From Embiotoca jacksoni (taxonomy: Eukaryota; Chordata; Actinopteri; Embiotocidae), in NCBI GenBank assembly GCA_022577435.1, contig JAKOON010000027.1, positions 1,082,990 through 1,146,989 of the forward strand: a stretch of 64,000 bases of DNA, read 5' to 3'. The position numbers and the translations under genes were made by a program. The first letter of the stretch is position 1; each line of letters starts with the position of its first letter. The notes below the pieces were generated by a model. That model was given only the letters and a program-made list of their open reading frames with translations, made no database searches and had not been told where the DNA came from. Shown piece by piece: positions 35,805-45,900 of the stretch.

Positions 35805-36825
35805 GGTGTCCGCACTTCTTCTCTTCTTTAAAACACACTAAACAAACTGGAGGATGGTTTCAGATGAACTGGGCATGCGCAGAATCGATCACGATGCACG
35901 TCGGGTCCATTTCTGATCCAGGATGTATTATAGGAGCTGAAAACAGGGCGACTACTCTTTTTTTCCCTTTTTTTTTTGTATAAAGATTTACTGCAGGCGG
36001 CTTTGTTTTTGAACAGGCATCGGCACAGACACCTTCATTATCCGTCACCATAGTAACCACTAACCACACCCTCTTTTCAGACGGTGTCTGGTTCTGGTCA
36101 TTTTAAATGTCTACGTTTATCAGTCCCGAGCAGCAGAGCTGTGGAAGCCCTGTTGTTGTTGTTATTTGTAAAACTATTATTCTTTTCGTTCCTTATTTTT
36201 CTCCGTAAACAACTGCATGTTTGGAGGATTTATCATATTCAAGAACTCCTGAAAGTTGGTACACACGTGTCTCCCGGCGGTTCGAGGGGAGGAGCGAGTG
36301 GGCGTGGCCAAATGGGAAAATTTAATTATTTATGTTTGTAATCAATTATTTATTCGTATTTCCCTTTTTTTTTTTTTCTCTTGGAGTGAGCACCATTTAA
36401 TGTTTGCTGTTCTCTCCATGCGTTGTCCACTGTACCTGAATATCACCTGTACCAAGACTACATACAGTTGAAAAATGGACAAAGAAAGTAACTGTCTGAA
36501 AATGCTTGTTGTTGAGAACTAAATAAAAAGTGAGTTAAAAAAACAACAACAACCACAACCTTGAAATCTGTCATAAAAAGAGGTGTGAAAATGTTCTGGT
36601 GGATGTTTGATGTTATGTTATATGGGTGGAGGTGTTACCTGCTGTGTTTTCTCCTCCCCTGCTTTTTTTTCTCTCCCTCATTTCAAATTAGGTGTCAGTC
36701 AGCTGATTGGGTTCCACCTGTGGAGGAGGGGGGGGGGGGGCTGCAGGCTGGCCAATCAGCAGTGAGAACCAGGAATAAAAGCAGGAAGCTTCTCAGGCCT
36801 TCGTTGAGGTTTGTGGTGAGAGGAC
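35805..36825. other. Gene F promoter block and sequence up to the minisatellite
   Basis: The family promoter block occupies 35805 to about 36060 (CATGCGCA at 35874-35881), partly deleted relative to the others: one tract between the GGGTCC and GATCCAGG motifs is shortened. Further on is a CCAAT at 36752-36756 and ATAAAA at 36775-36780 just before the minisatellite, possibly a + strand promoter. Confidence 0.45.
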
Positions 36826-37884
36826 GTGGACAGTAGATGGACAGTAGGAGGACTGTAGGTGGACTGTAGGTGGACAGTAGATGGACTGTAGGTGGACTGT
36901 AGATGGACAGTGGGTGGACAGTAGGTGGACTGTAGGTGGACTGTAGGTGGACAGTGGGTGGACTGTAGGTGGACAGTAGGTGGACTGTAGATGGACTGTA
37001 GGTGGACAGTAGGTGGACTGTAGATGGACAGTAGGAGGACTGTAGGTGGACTGTAGGTGGACAGTAGATGGACTGTAGGTGGACAGTAGGTGGACTGTAG
37101 ATGGACAGTAGGTGGACAGTAGGTGGACTGTAGATGGACAGTGGGTGGACTGTAGGTGGACAGTAGATGGACTGTAGGTGGACAGTAGGTGGACTGTAGA
37201 TGGACAGTGGGTGGACTGTAGATGGACTGTAGATGGACAGTGGGTGGACTGTAGGTGGACAGTAGATGGACAGTAGGTGGACTGTAGATGGACAGTAGGT
37301 GGACAGTAGGTGGACTGTAGGTGGACAGTGGGTGGACTGTAGATGGACTGTAGATGGACAGTGGGTGGACTGTAGGTGGACAGTAGATGGACAGTAGGTG
37401 GACTGTAGATGGACAGTGGGTGGACTGTAGGTGGACAGTAGGTGGACTGTAGATGGACAGTAGGTGGACAGTAGGTGGACTGTAGGTGGACAGTGGGTGG
37501 ACTGTAGATGGACTGTAGGTGGACAGTAGATGGACAGTAGGTGGACTGTAGATGGACAGTGGGTGGACTGTAGATGGACAGTAGGTGGACTGTAAGTGGA
37601 CTGTAGGTGGACTGTAGATGGACAGTAGGTGGACTGTAGATGGACAGTGGGTGGACAGTAGATGGACTGTAGATGGACAGTAGGTGGACAGTAGATGGAC
37701 TGTAGATGGACTGTAGATGGACTGTAGATGGACAGTAGGTGGACAGTAGGTGGACTGTAGATGGACAGTAGGTGGACAGTAGGTGGACAGTAGGTGGACT
37801 GTAGATGGACAGTAGATGGACAGTAGGTGGACAGTAGGTGGACAGTAGGTGGACAGTAGATGGACAGTAGATGGACAGTAGGTG
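36826..37884. repeat. 11-bp minisatellite, about 95 units, between the divergent gene sets
   Basis: Units of the form TGGACAGTAGG or TGGACTGTAGA, varying at a central A/T and at the last positions (AGG, AGA, GGG). ACAGT and ACTGT are reverse complements, so unit variants differ by a local inversion-like change. The array lies between the last - strand gene and the first + strand gene. It is open in several - strand frames only because 11-bp units without stops give a 33-bp period. Confidence 0.95.
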
Positions 37885-38180
37885 AGTCTGGGGTTGTTTT
37901 GTGTCTAGAAACATTAGTTTTATTGGTCGGTGCTCTCTGTATTTGTTTGGTCAAGTAACATTAAGAGAAGCCATTTTGTTTGTTTTTGTTTCAGAGGTCG
38001 TTGGTCAGGTTTAGCTGTGTTGACCTCTGACCTCTGACCCCACCACCACCTCCTCCTCAGTGTTGACCCTCCGACCACAACTGCCGAGTCCAGTGAAGAA
38101 AACCCGGCAGCAGGGGAAGGAAATAATAATGAGACTTATTAAATGAACAAATAAATATTTGAAGTTTCATCAAAACCTGA
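37885..38180 (+). other. Sequence after the minisatellite with splice-like and poly(A)-like signals
   Basis: The array ends in AGGTGAGT (donor-like), followed by TTTGTTTCAG ending at 37994 (acceptor-like) and AATAAA at 38150-38155. Direct copies of TGACCTCTGACC occur at 38020-38040. No protein-coding exon is seen. Confidence 0.35.
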
Positions 38181-38189
38181 TTGTCAACA

Positions 38190-38629
38190 AAGCGCCCTGT
38201 TTTCAGCTCCTATAATACATCCTGGATCAAAGTCCGGCAGACATTTAACCGACAGGCATCGTGATCGATTCTGCGCATGCCCAGTTCATCTGAAACGATC
38301 CTAGTTTTTGGTTTTGTCTTTAAAAAACAAAAACAAAAACAAATAAATTCTACCCATCACACCGCTGTTTGTGTACGTGTTGTTCAATAAAGATAAATAA
38401 AAAAAGGAGACTGTAGGTGTCCGTGCAGATGCCTGTTTCAAACCGAGATCCGTCAACAAACCGCCCTGTTTTCAGTGTGTATCTCAGCTCCTATAATACA
38501 TCCTGGATCAAAGTCCGACAGAAATGGACCCGACGTGCATCGTGATCGATTCTGCGCATGCCCAGTTCATCTGAAACCATCCTCCAGTTTGTTTAGTGTG
38601 TTTTAAAGAAGAGAAGAAGTGCGGACACC
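38190..38629 (+). promoter_or_regulatory. Gene G promoter, core block duplicated in tandem
   Basis: The block from GTTTTCAGCTCCTATAATAC to the sequence after TGCGCATGCCC occurs twice, about 38200-38303 and 38470-38580. The TGCGCATG palindromes are at 38272-38279 and 38553-38560. TGCGCATGCCC is one mismatch from the NRF1 consensus. The same doubled arrangement precedes gene H. Confidence 0.6.
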
Positions 38630-40876
38630 ATGAACGAAGTGGATTATCTTCAACAGCACCAAACTGAAAGTGTGTCTGTTGCAGAGAAACTGGAGATGAA
38701 CCGCCTCGGTGTCCATCAGCCGCAGGATATTGTTGTAAACCAAACCGCTGGTAAGAAGAACCACAGATTTAATGTGGAGTGTTTCTCCAGGAGGAAACGG
38801 CTCACTGCTAGCTTGTTGTAGGGGGGCTGGAAAAAACAACAACGATCCACATAACAACGGAGATTCTCATCTCATCTCAATATATTCAGGAAGGACAGAA
38901 AATAGATTTGATTAATAACGGTTTTTTTTTTTTTAATAAATTTATTTTGACAGTTTGAAAAAAACGGAAATGAACAGTAAGGGTCCAGCTCTTATAGAAA
39001 TACACATTTATAGCAGTTTGAGACACATACATCTAAAAATGGACATTAACTTGTATTAATTTTCCGTTTTGGAGATAACTATAATGAATAATAAATAAAT
39101 AAGTCTTCACTGAGAAGTCAGTTAAACATTCAAGGACAAATTAGTTTATTGTGTTGGATTTTTTGTGTTCAGACTGATAATAAATCTACGAGATATTTTT
39201 AAACTACCACTGACAGTTCTGTAGAAAATACTTCATCTGAAGTTGTTCCATCATGTACATGTGTGTGTGTTTCAGTGTTGTCTCCAGATGTGCAGCAGCT
39301 GGTGGTGATTAAAGAAGAGGTTCCCCATGAATGGAGCCCCAGTCTGGACCAGCAGGACCCAGAGCTCCTCCACATAAAGGAGGAAGAGGAGGAACTGTGG
39401 AGCAGTCAGGAGGAAGAGCAGCTTCACGGGCCGGAGGAGGATATCACCAGGTTCCCGTTCACTGCTGTTCCTGTGAAGAGTGAAGATGACGAAGAGAAAC
39501 CTCAGTCCTCACATCTTCATCAGAGACAAACTGAAGACGACGGAGAGACAACGGTGAAAACAGAAAGTGATGGAGAGGACTGTGGAGGACCAGAACCAGC
39601 CAGGAACACACATCCAAACAGTCCTTTACTAACTCACACTGATGGAAAGGCTTCGGACTCTTCTGAGACTGAAATCAGTCATGAGGATGATGAAGATGAG
39701 GAAGATGATGATGAGTGGCAGGAGCCTCTGACAGATTGTGATCCTGAAAGCGAAGACAGCGGCGGCGGTTTGAAGGAGAACGAGACGTCCGAGTTCGGTC
39801 GCGACGTTCCTGTGAAAAGATTTACGCAACAGAGAAATGTGAAGAAACGCGTGAGACTCCACGCGGCCGACAAAACGTTCGTTTGCGCCGTTTGCGGTAA
39901 AAAGTTCACGCGGCAGGGAGATCTGACGAGACACTCGAGGGTCCACACGGGCGAGAAACCGTTCAGCTGTTGCGTTTGCGGGAAAAGATTTCGCCAGCAG
40001 GGCGTCCTGAAGAGTCACATGAGGATTCACACGGGAGAAAAACCGTTCGGCTGCGACCTCTGTGGCAAAAGATTCATACATCAGTCGAATCTGAAGGCTC
40101 ACACCCGAGTCCACACCGGGGAGAAGCCTTTCAGCTGCAGCATCTGCGGGAAGACGTTTACAGAACAGGGCAGTCTGAAGAGACACCGAGGCGTCCACAC
40201 GGGGCAGAAGCCCTTCGGCTGCGGCGTTTGCGGTAAAAAATTCAGCCGGAAAACCCATTTTAAGACGCACATGACGGTGCACACGGGCGAGAAGCCGTTC
40301 GACTGCGGGTTTTGCGGTAAGCGGTTCAGCCAGAAGACGCATTACAAGATCCACGTCAGAGTCCACACGGGAGAGAAGCCGTTCGGCTGCGACGCCTGCG
40401 GCAAAAAGTTCAGACTCCAGTACAATCTGAAAAGACACACGAGAGTCCACACGGGGGAGAAGCCATTCGGCTGCGACGTCTGCGGCGAGCGGTTCACGGA
40501 GCAGGGAAGCCTGAAGCGGCACAGCGGGATTCACACGGGGGAGAAGCCGTTCGGCTGCGACGACTGCGGCAAAACGTTCAGCCGCAACACGCACCTGAAG
40601 AGACACATGCGCGTCCACACCGGGGAGAGGCCGTTCGGCTGCGGCGTCTGCGGCGAACGGTTCACGGAGCAGGGCGTGCTGAAGAGTCACATGAGGGTGC
40701 ACACGGGCGAGAAACCGTTCGGCTGCGACGTGTGCGGGAAAAGATTCCGACATCAGTACACTCTGAAGAGACACACCAGCGTGCACACGGGGGAGAAGCC
40801 TTTCTGCTGCGGCGTCTGCGGCGAAAGATTCACGCGACAAGGAAATCTGAAGAGACACATGCGAGTCCACACGTGA
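38630..40876 (+). CDS. Zinc-finger gene G (twelve C2H2 fingers)
   Basis: Exon 1 is 38630-38750, exon 2 is 39276-40876; 1,722 bases, 573 residues, stop TGA. After the identical exon-1 peptide and acidic module it carries ASDSSETEISHEDDEDEEDDDEW (18 of these are shared with the second half of gene B) instead of the VFETDVSVDDD type. Twelve regular fingers with TGEKPF linkers follow, ending RVHT. The intron (38751-39275) is a near copy of the gene C and D introns, in inverted orientation, so the divergent arrangement arose by an inverted duplication or a later inversion. Likely a nuclear DNA-binding regulator with unknown target. Confidence 0.88.
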
Positions 40877-42426
40877 TGGATATCTTCAACAAAAGGAAAC
40901 TGAATATAGTCGGACGTGGCCGGCAGCAGCAGCGCGATGCAGGCGTGACTCACCTCCAGCTCCCTCTGCAGCCCGTAGAAGTCCTGCCGTTTCTCAGCCG
41001 TGACGTCATTTTTCTCGTGATTAGTTATTTATTTTTTTTCTGTGCAAAACGAAGCACAGACGAGCACGACCACACGGTGGCGCTGGCACGCCTTCGTGTG
41101 TTGAAGCACGAGATTCTGCGAGATCTCAAGTCTCGGACATCAAAGCGCTTTAGAATAATTCCCATTCGTACAAAATGCTCGCCGCGCTATCGGGAACAAC
41201 TTTGGGTTTAATGTCCTGCCCAAGGACACTTCGGCATGTGGACAGGAGGAACCGGGGATTCTTATGATGCAAATATTAAAATCTGTCATGTGGTCTCCCA
41301 CATTTTATAAATGGTTTAAGATTTGAAATGCATTTTCTTTTTTTATTATCCTTTATTACTTCCCTTTTTAAATTTTCCTTTCTCTTATGTTTGCTTTAAA
41401 ATATGTGAAATATATATATTTGTATATATTTGTATATATATATATATATATATTTTCTGGGAACTTTATTTAGTCTTTTTGTGTTTCTGTGCCACGAGAT
41501 TGAAATGTTCCTCCTCACTCAGGATGGAACGAGTCAGAGGCAGCTGGATTCTGCCAGAAATCAAAAGAATTTAAAGTGTAATTCTCTCCATGAATTTAAA
41601 GCATCAGTTCATCAGAAGTAGTTCTTATAATCCTGTGAATGCTGAAGAGATGCCGTCATGTTGTGATTATAAAAGTGTTTGCGTTGAATGTTTTTGGTAT
41701 TTTGATTTGTATTGATGAGCAGGAACCCCAGTTATTTTTTTTTTTCAACCTGTAATTCAGTTTAATAATTATTAACGGCTGCCTACGTGTTCATTTCCAG
41801 CCAGGTGGTGTTTATAATCTAAAATATACCGATATGATATATTTTCCCAGAAGTTGTTATAGTTGTTTTAAGCAGAAGATAAAACTCGCTGGCTGAATGA
41901 AAACAAACAATCAAATGATGTTAATATGCACTTTATGGAAACAAAAAATAATAAGTGTCCTTATATTGGAAAAAAATAATATAAAACAGGAACATCAGAA
42001 AATGAAGGGCACTGGTTTTTACCTTTATGAATATGTTTAAAATAAATACATACAAGGTTTCTACAGCAAAACAAACTTCTTATTATTTTGGAGTAACTGT
42101 CAGCCATGGCACGAACAGGCCAGCAGGGGGCGCCGAGTACCTCAGAGTGTTCAGTGAAGACATGAGTGGTACACTGATTGTTTGTTTTTGTTTGTTTGTT
42201 TATTTGTTTGTTTGTTTAGATCCCTGATTGCCTCTACACAGCAGCAGCTACCCTTCCTGGGGTCGTCATCATATTGACAATACAATAAGATATACTTTAT
42301 ACAACTCACAGAATAAATAAGATTCATAATAAACATTCATGAGCAAAAGATAATTTACGAATTATTCTGCAAAAAGCTTCTAATTATTCCTCAAACTGAC
42401 TTTTATTGTTTCATTTGTTCGCCAGA
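40877..42426. other. Intergenic between genes G and H
   Basis: Mostly AT-rich, with a TA-rich tract at 41408-41455 and TTTG repeats at 42181-42219. An exon-like fragment on the - strand lies at 40954-41006. Nothing else was recognised. Confidence 0.5.
40954..41006 (-). pseudogene. Orphan exon-like fragment
   Basis: Read on the - strand, about 17 codons (AEKRQDFYGLQREL and flanks) run into a canonical donor, GAG followed by GTGAGTCACG. The peptide has a coiled-coil look, but no neighbouring exon or acceptor is seen. It could be a stranded exon of an unrelated gene or a chance match. Confidence 0.25.
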
Positions 42427-42934
42427 CGCAGTCCCGGTGGTTACCATGGTGACGGAGAATGTAGGAGTCTGCGCAGACGCCTGTTCAGAAACAGCAGACG
42501 TCAGTGAACCGCCCTGTTTTCAGCTCCTATAATACATCCTGGATCAAAGTCCGACAGACATTTAACCGACAGGCGTCGTGATCGATTCTGCGCATGCCCA
42601 GTTCATCTGAAACGATCCTACAGTTTTTAGTTTTGGTCTTTAAAACAAATAAATTCTACCCATCACACCGCTGTTTGTGTACGTGTTGTTCAATAAAGAT
42701 AAATAAAAAAGGAGACTGTAGGTGTCCGTGCAGATGCCTGTTTCAAACCGAGATCCGTCAACAAACCGCCCTGTTTTCAGTGTGTATCTCAGCTCCTATA
42801 ATACATCCTGGATCAAAGTCCGACAGAAATGGACCCGACGTGCATCGTGATCGATTCTGCGCATGCCCAGTTCATCTGAAACCATCCTCCAGTTTGTTTA
42901 GTGTGTTTTAAAGAAGAGAAGAAGTGCGGACACC
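42427..42934 (+). promoter_or_regulatory. Gene H promoter, core block duplicated in tandem
   Basis: Two copies of the family promoter core, about 42515-42610 and 42772-42880, with TGCGCATG at 42589-42596 and 42858-42865. They are separated by a segment with ACCCATCACACCGCTGTTTG that is also found between the two copies at gene G, so both genes inherited one doubled promoter. Confidence 0.6.
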
Positions 42935-45900
42935 ATGAACGAAGTGGATTATCTTCAACAGCACCAAACTGAAAGTGTGTCTGTTGCAGAGAAACTGGAG
43001 ATGAACCGCCTCGGTGTCCATCAGCCGCAGGATATTGTTGTAAACCAAACCGCTGGTAAGAAGAACCACAGATTTAATGTGGAGTGTTTCTCCAGGAGGA
43101 AACGGCTCACTGCTAGCTTGTTGTAGGGGGGCTGGAAAAAACAACAACGATCCACATAACAACGGAGATTCTCATCTCATCTCAATATATTCAGGAAGGA
43201 CAACAATGATCCACATACATGCAGAAAGTATAACAGCGCTTCAGTTTCTCCACGTTTCATGTTACATCTTTATTCCAAAATGGATTAAATGATTTTTTTT
43301 CTTCAGTATTCTTCACACCTCATAATGATGACGGGAAAAAAGCTTTTTTGCAAAGTTTTGCAAATCTATTAAAAATAAAAAACAAATAAATCCCATGTAC
43401 AGCGGGACAGAAAAGTATTTAGTCAGCCACCAATTGTGAAAGTTCTCCCACTTAAAAAGATGAGACGCCTGTAGTTTTCACCATCGGTACACTTCAACTA
43501 TGAGACAGGATGGGGGAAAGAATCCAGGAAATCACATTGTAGGATTTTTAATGGATATATTTGCAAATTATGGTGGAAAATAAGTATTTGGTCAATAACA
43601 AAAGTTCATCTCAATACTTTGTTATATACCCTTTGTTGGCAATGACAGAGGTCAAATGTTTTCTGTAAGTCTTCACAAGTTTTTCACACCCTGTTGCTGG
43701 TATTTTGGCCCATTCCTCCATGCAGATCTCCTCTAGAGCAGTGATGTTTTGGGGCTGTCGCTGGGCAACACGGACTTTCAACTCCCTCCACAGATTTTCT
43801 ATTGGGTTGAGATCTGGAGACTGGCGAGGCCACTCCAGGACCTTGAAATGCTTCTTACGAAGCCACTCCTTCGTTGCCCGGGCGGTGTGTTTGGGATCAT
43901 TGTCATGCTGAAAGACCCAGCCACGTTTCATCTTCAATGCCCTCGTTGATGGAAGGAGGTTTTCACTCAAAATCTCACGATACATGGCCCCATTCATTCT
44001 TTCCTTTACACGGATCAGTCGTCCTGGTCCCCTTGCAGAAAAACAGCCCCAAAGTATGATGTTTCCACCCCCATGCTTCACAGTAGGTACGGTGTTCTTT
44101 GGATGCAACTCGGCATTCTTTCTCCTCCAAACACGACGAGTTGAGTTTTTACCAAAAAGTTATATTTTGGTTTCATCTGACCATATGACATTCTCCCAAT
44201 CCTCTTCTGGATCATCCAAATGCTCTCTAGCAAACTTCAGGTGGGCCTGGACATGTACTAGCTGAAGCAGGGGGACACGTCTGGCACTGCAGGATTTGAG
44301 TCCCTGGCGGCGTAGTGTGTTACTGATGGTAGCCTTTGTTACTTTGGTCCCAGCTCTCTGCAGGTCATTCACCAGATCCCCCCGTGTGGTTCTGGGATTT
44401 TTGTTCACCGTTCTTGTGATCATTTTGGCCCCACGGGGTGAGATCTTGTGTGGAGCCCCAGATCGAGGGAGATTATCAGTGGTCTTGTATGTCTTCCATT
44501 TTCTAATAATTGCTCCCACAGTTGATTTCTTCACACCAAGCTGCTTACCTATTGCAGATTCAGTCTTCCCAGCCTGGTGCAGGTCTACAATTTTGTTTCT
44601 GGTGTCCTTTGACAGCTCTTTGGTCTTAGCCATAGTGGAGTTTGGAGTGTGACTGTTTGAGGTTGTGGACAAGTGTCTTTTATACTGATAACAAGTTCAA
44701 ACAGGTGCCATTAATACAGGTAACGAGTGGAGGACAGAGGAGCCTCTTAAAGAAGAAGTTACAGGTCTGTGAGAGCCAGAAATCTTGCTTGTTTGTAGGT
44801 GACCAAATACTTATTTTACCGAGGAATTTACCAATTAATTCATTAAAAATCCTACAATGTGATTTCCTGGATTCTTTCTCCCCATTCTGTCTCTCATAGT
44901 TGAAGTGTACCTATGATGAAAATTACAGGCGTCTCTCATCTTTTTAAGTGGGAGAACTTGCACAATTGGTGGCTGACTAAATACTTTTTTGCCCCACTGT
45001 ACATTCGTATTCACAGCCTTTTCCATGACACTCAACATTGAGCTCAGCTGCTTCCTGTTTCCACTGATCATCATGAGATGTTTCTACAACCGGATTGGAG
45101 TCTGGTGAATTCAGTTGATTGGATGTGATGTGGAAAGACACACATCCACAAACAGAGACCTCCTTGATGAAAACCTTCTCCAGAGCGCTCTGGACCTCAG
45201 ACTGGGCCGAAGGTTCATCTTCCAACAGGACAACGACCCGAAGCACACAGCCAAGATAACAAAGGAATGTCTTCGGGACAACTGTGAATGTCTTTGAGAG
45301 GCCCAGCCAGAGCCCAGACTTGAACCCGATTGAACATCTCTGGAGAGATCTGAAGATGTCTGTGCACCGACGCTCCTCATCCAACCTGATGGAGCTTGAG
45401 AGGTCCTGCAAAGAAGAACGGGAGAAACTGCCCAAGAATAGGTGTGCCAAGCTTGTAGCATCATACTCAAAAAGACTTGAGGCTGTAATTTCTGCCAAAG
45501 GTGCTTCAACAAAGTATTGAGCAAAGGCTGTGAATACTTATGCACTGGATGGATGGATGGATGGATGGATGGACCAATGGATGGTTGGATGGATGGATGG
45601 ATGGATGGATGGATGGATGGATGGATGGATGGACTGATGGATGGATGGATGGATGATGGATGGATGGATGGATGGATGATGGATGGACCAATGGATAGAC
45701 CAATGGATGGATGGATGGATGGATGGACCAATGGATGGACCGATGGATGGATGGATGATGGATGGATGGATGATGGATGGATGGATGGATGGATGGATGG
45801 ATGGATGGATGGATGGATGGATGATGGATGGATGGATGGATGATGGATGGATGATGGATGGATGGATGATGGATGGATGGATGGATGATGGATGGATGGA

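Noticed and set aside
36695..37954. Long - strand open frames with a TVHLLSTYCP-type repeat peptide
   Set aside because: They are translations of the 11-bp minisatellite, which has no stop in several frames; no start context, splice sites or homology.
39880..40870. CRISPR-like regular spacing of repeated motifs
   Set aside because: The 84-base period is the TGEKPF-linked zinc finger, and the genome is a vertebrate's.
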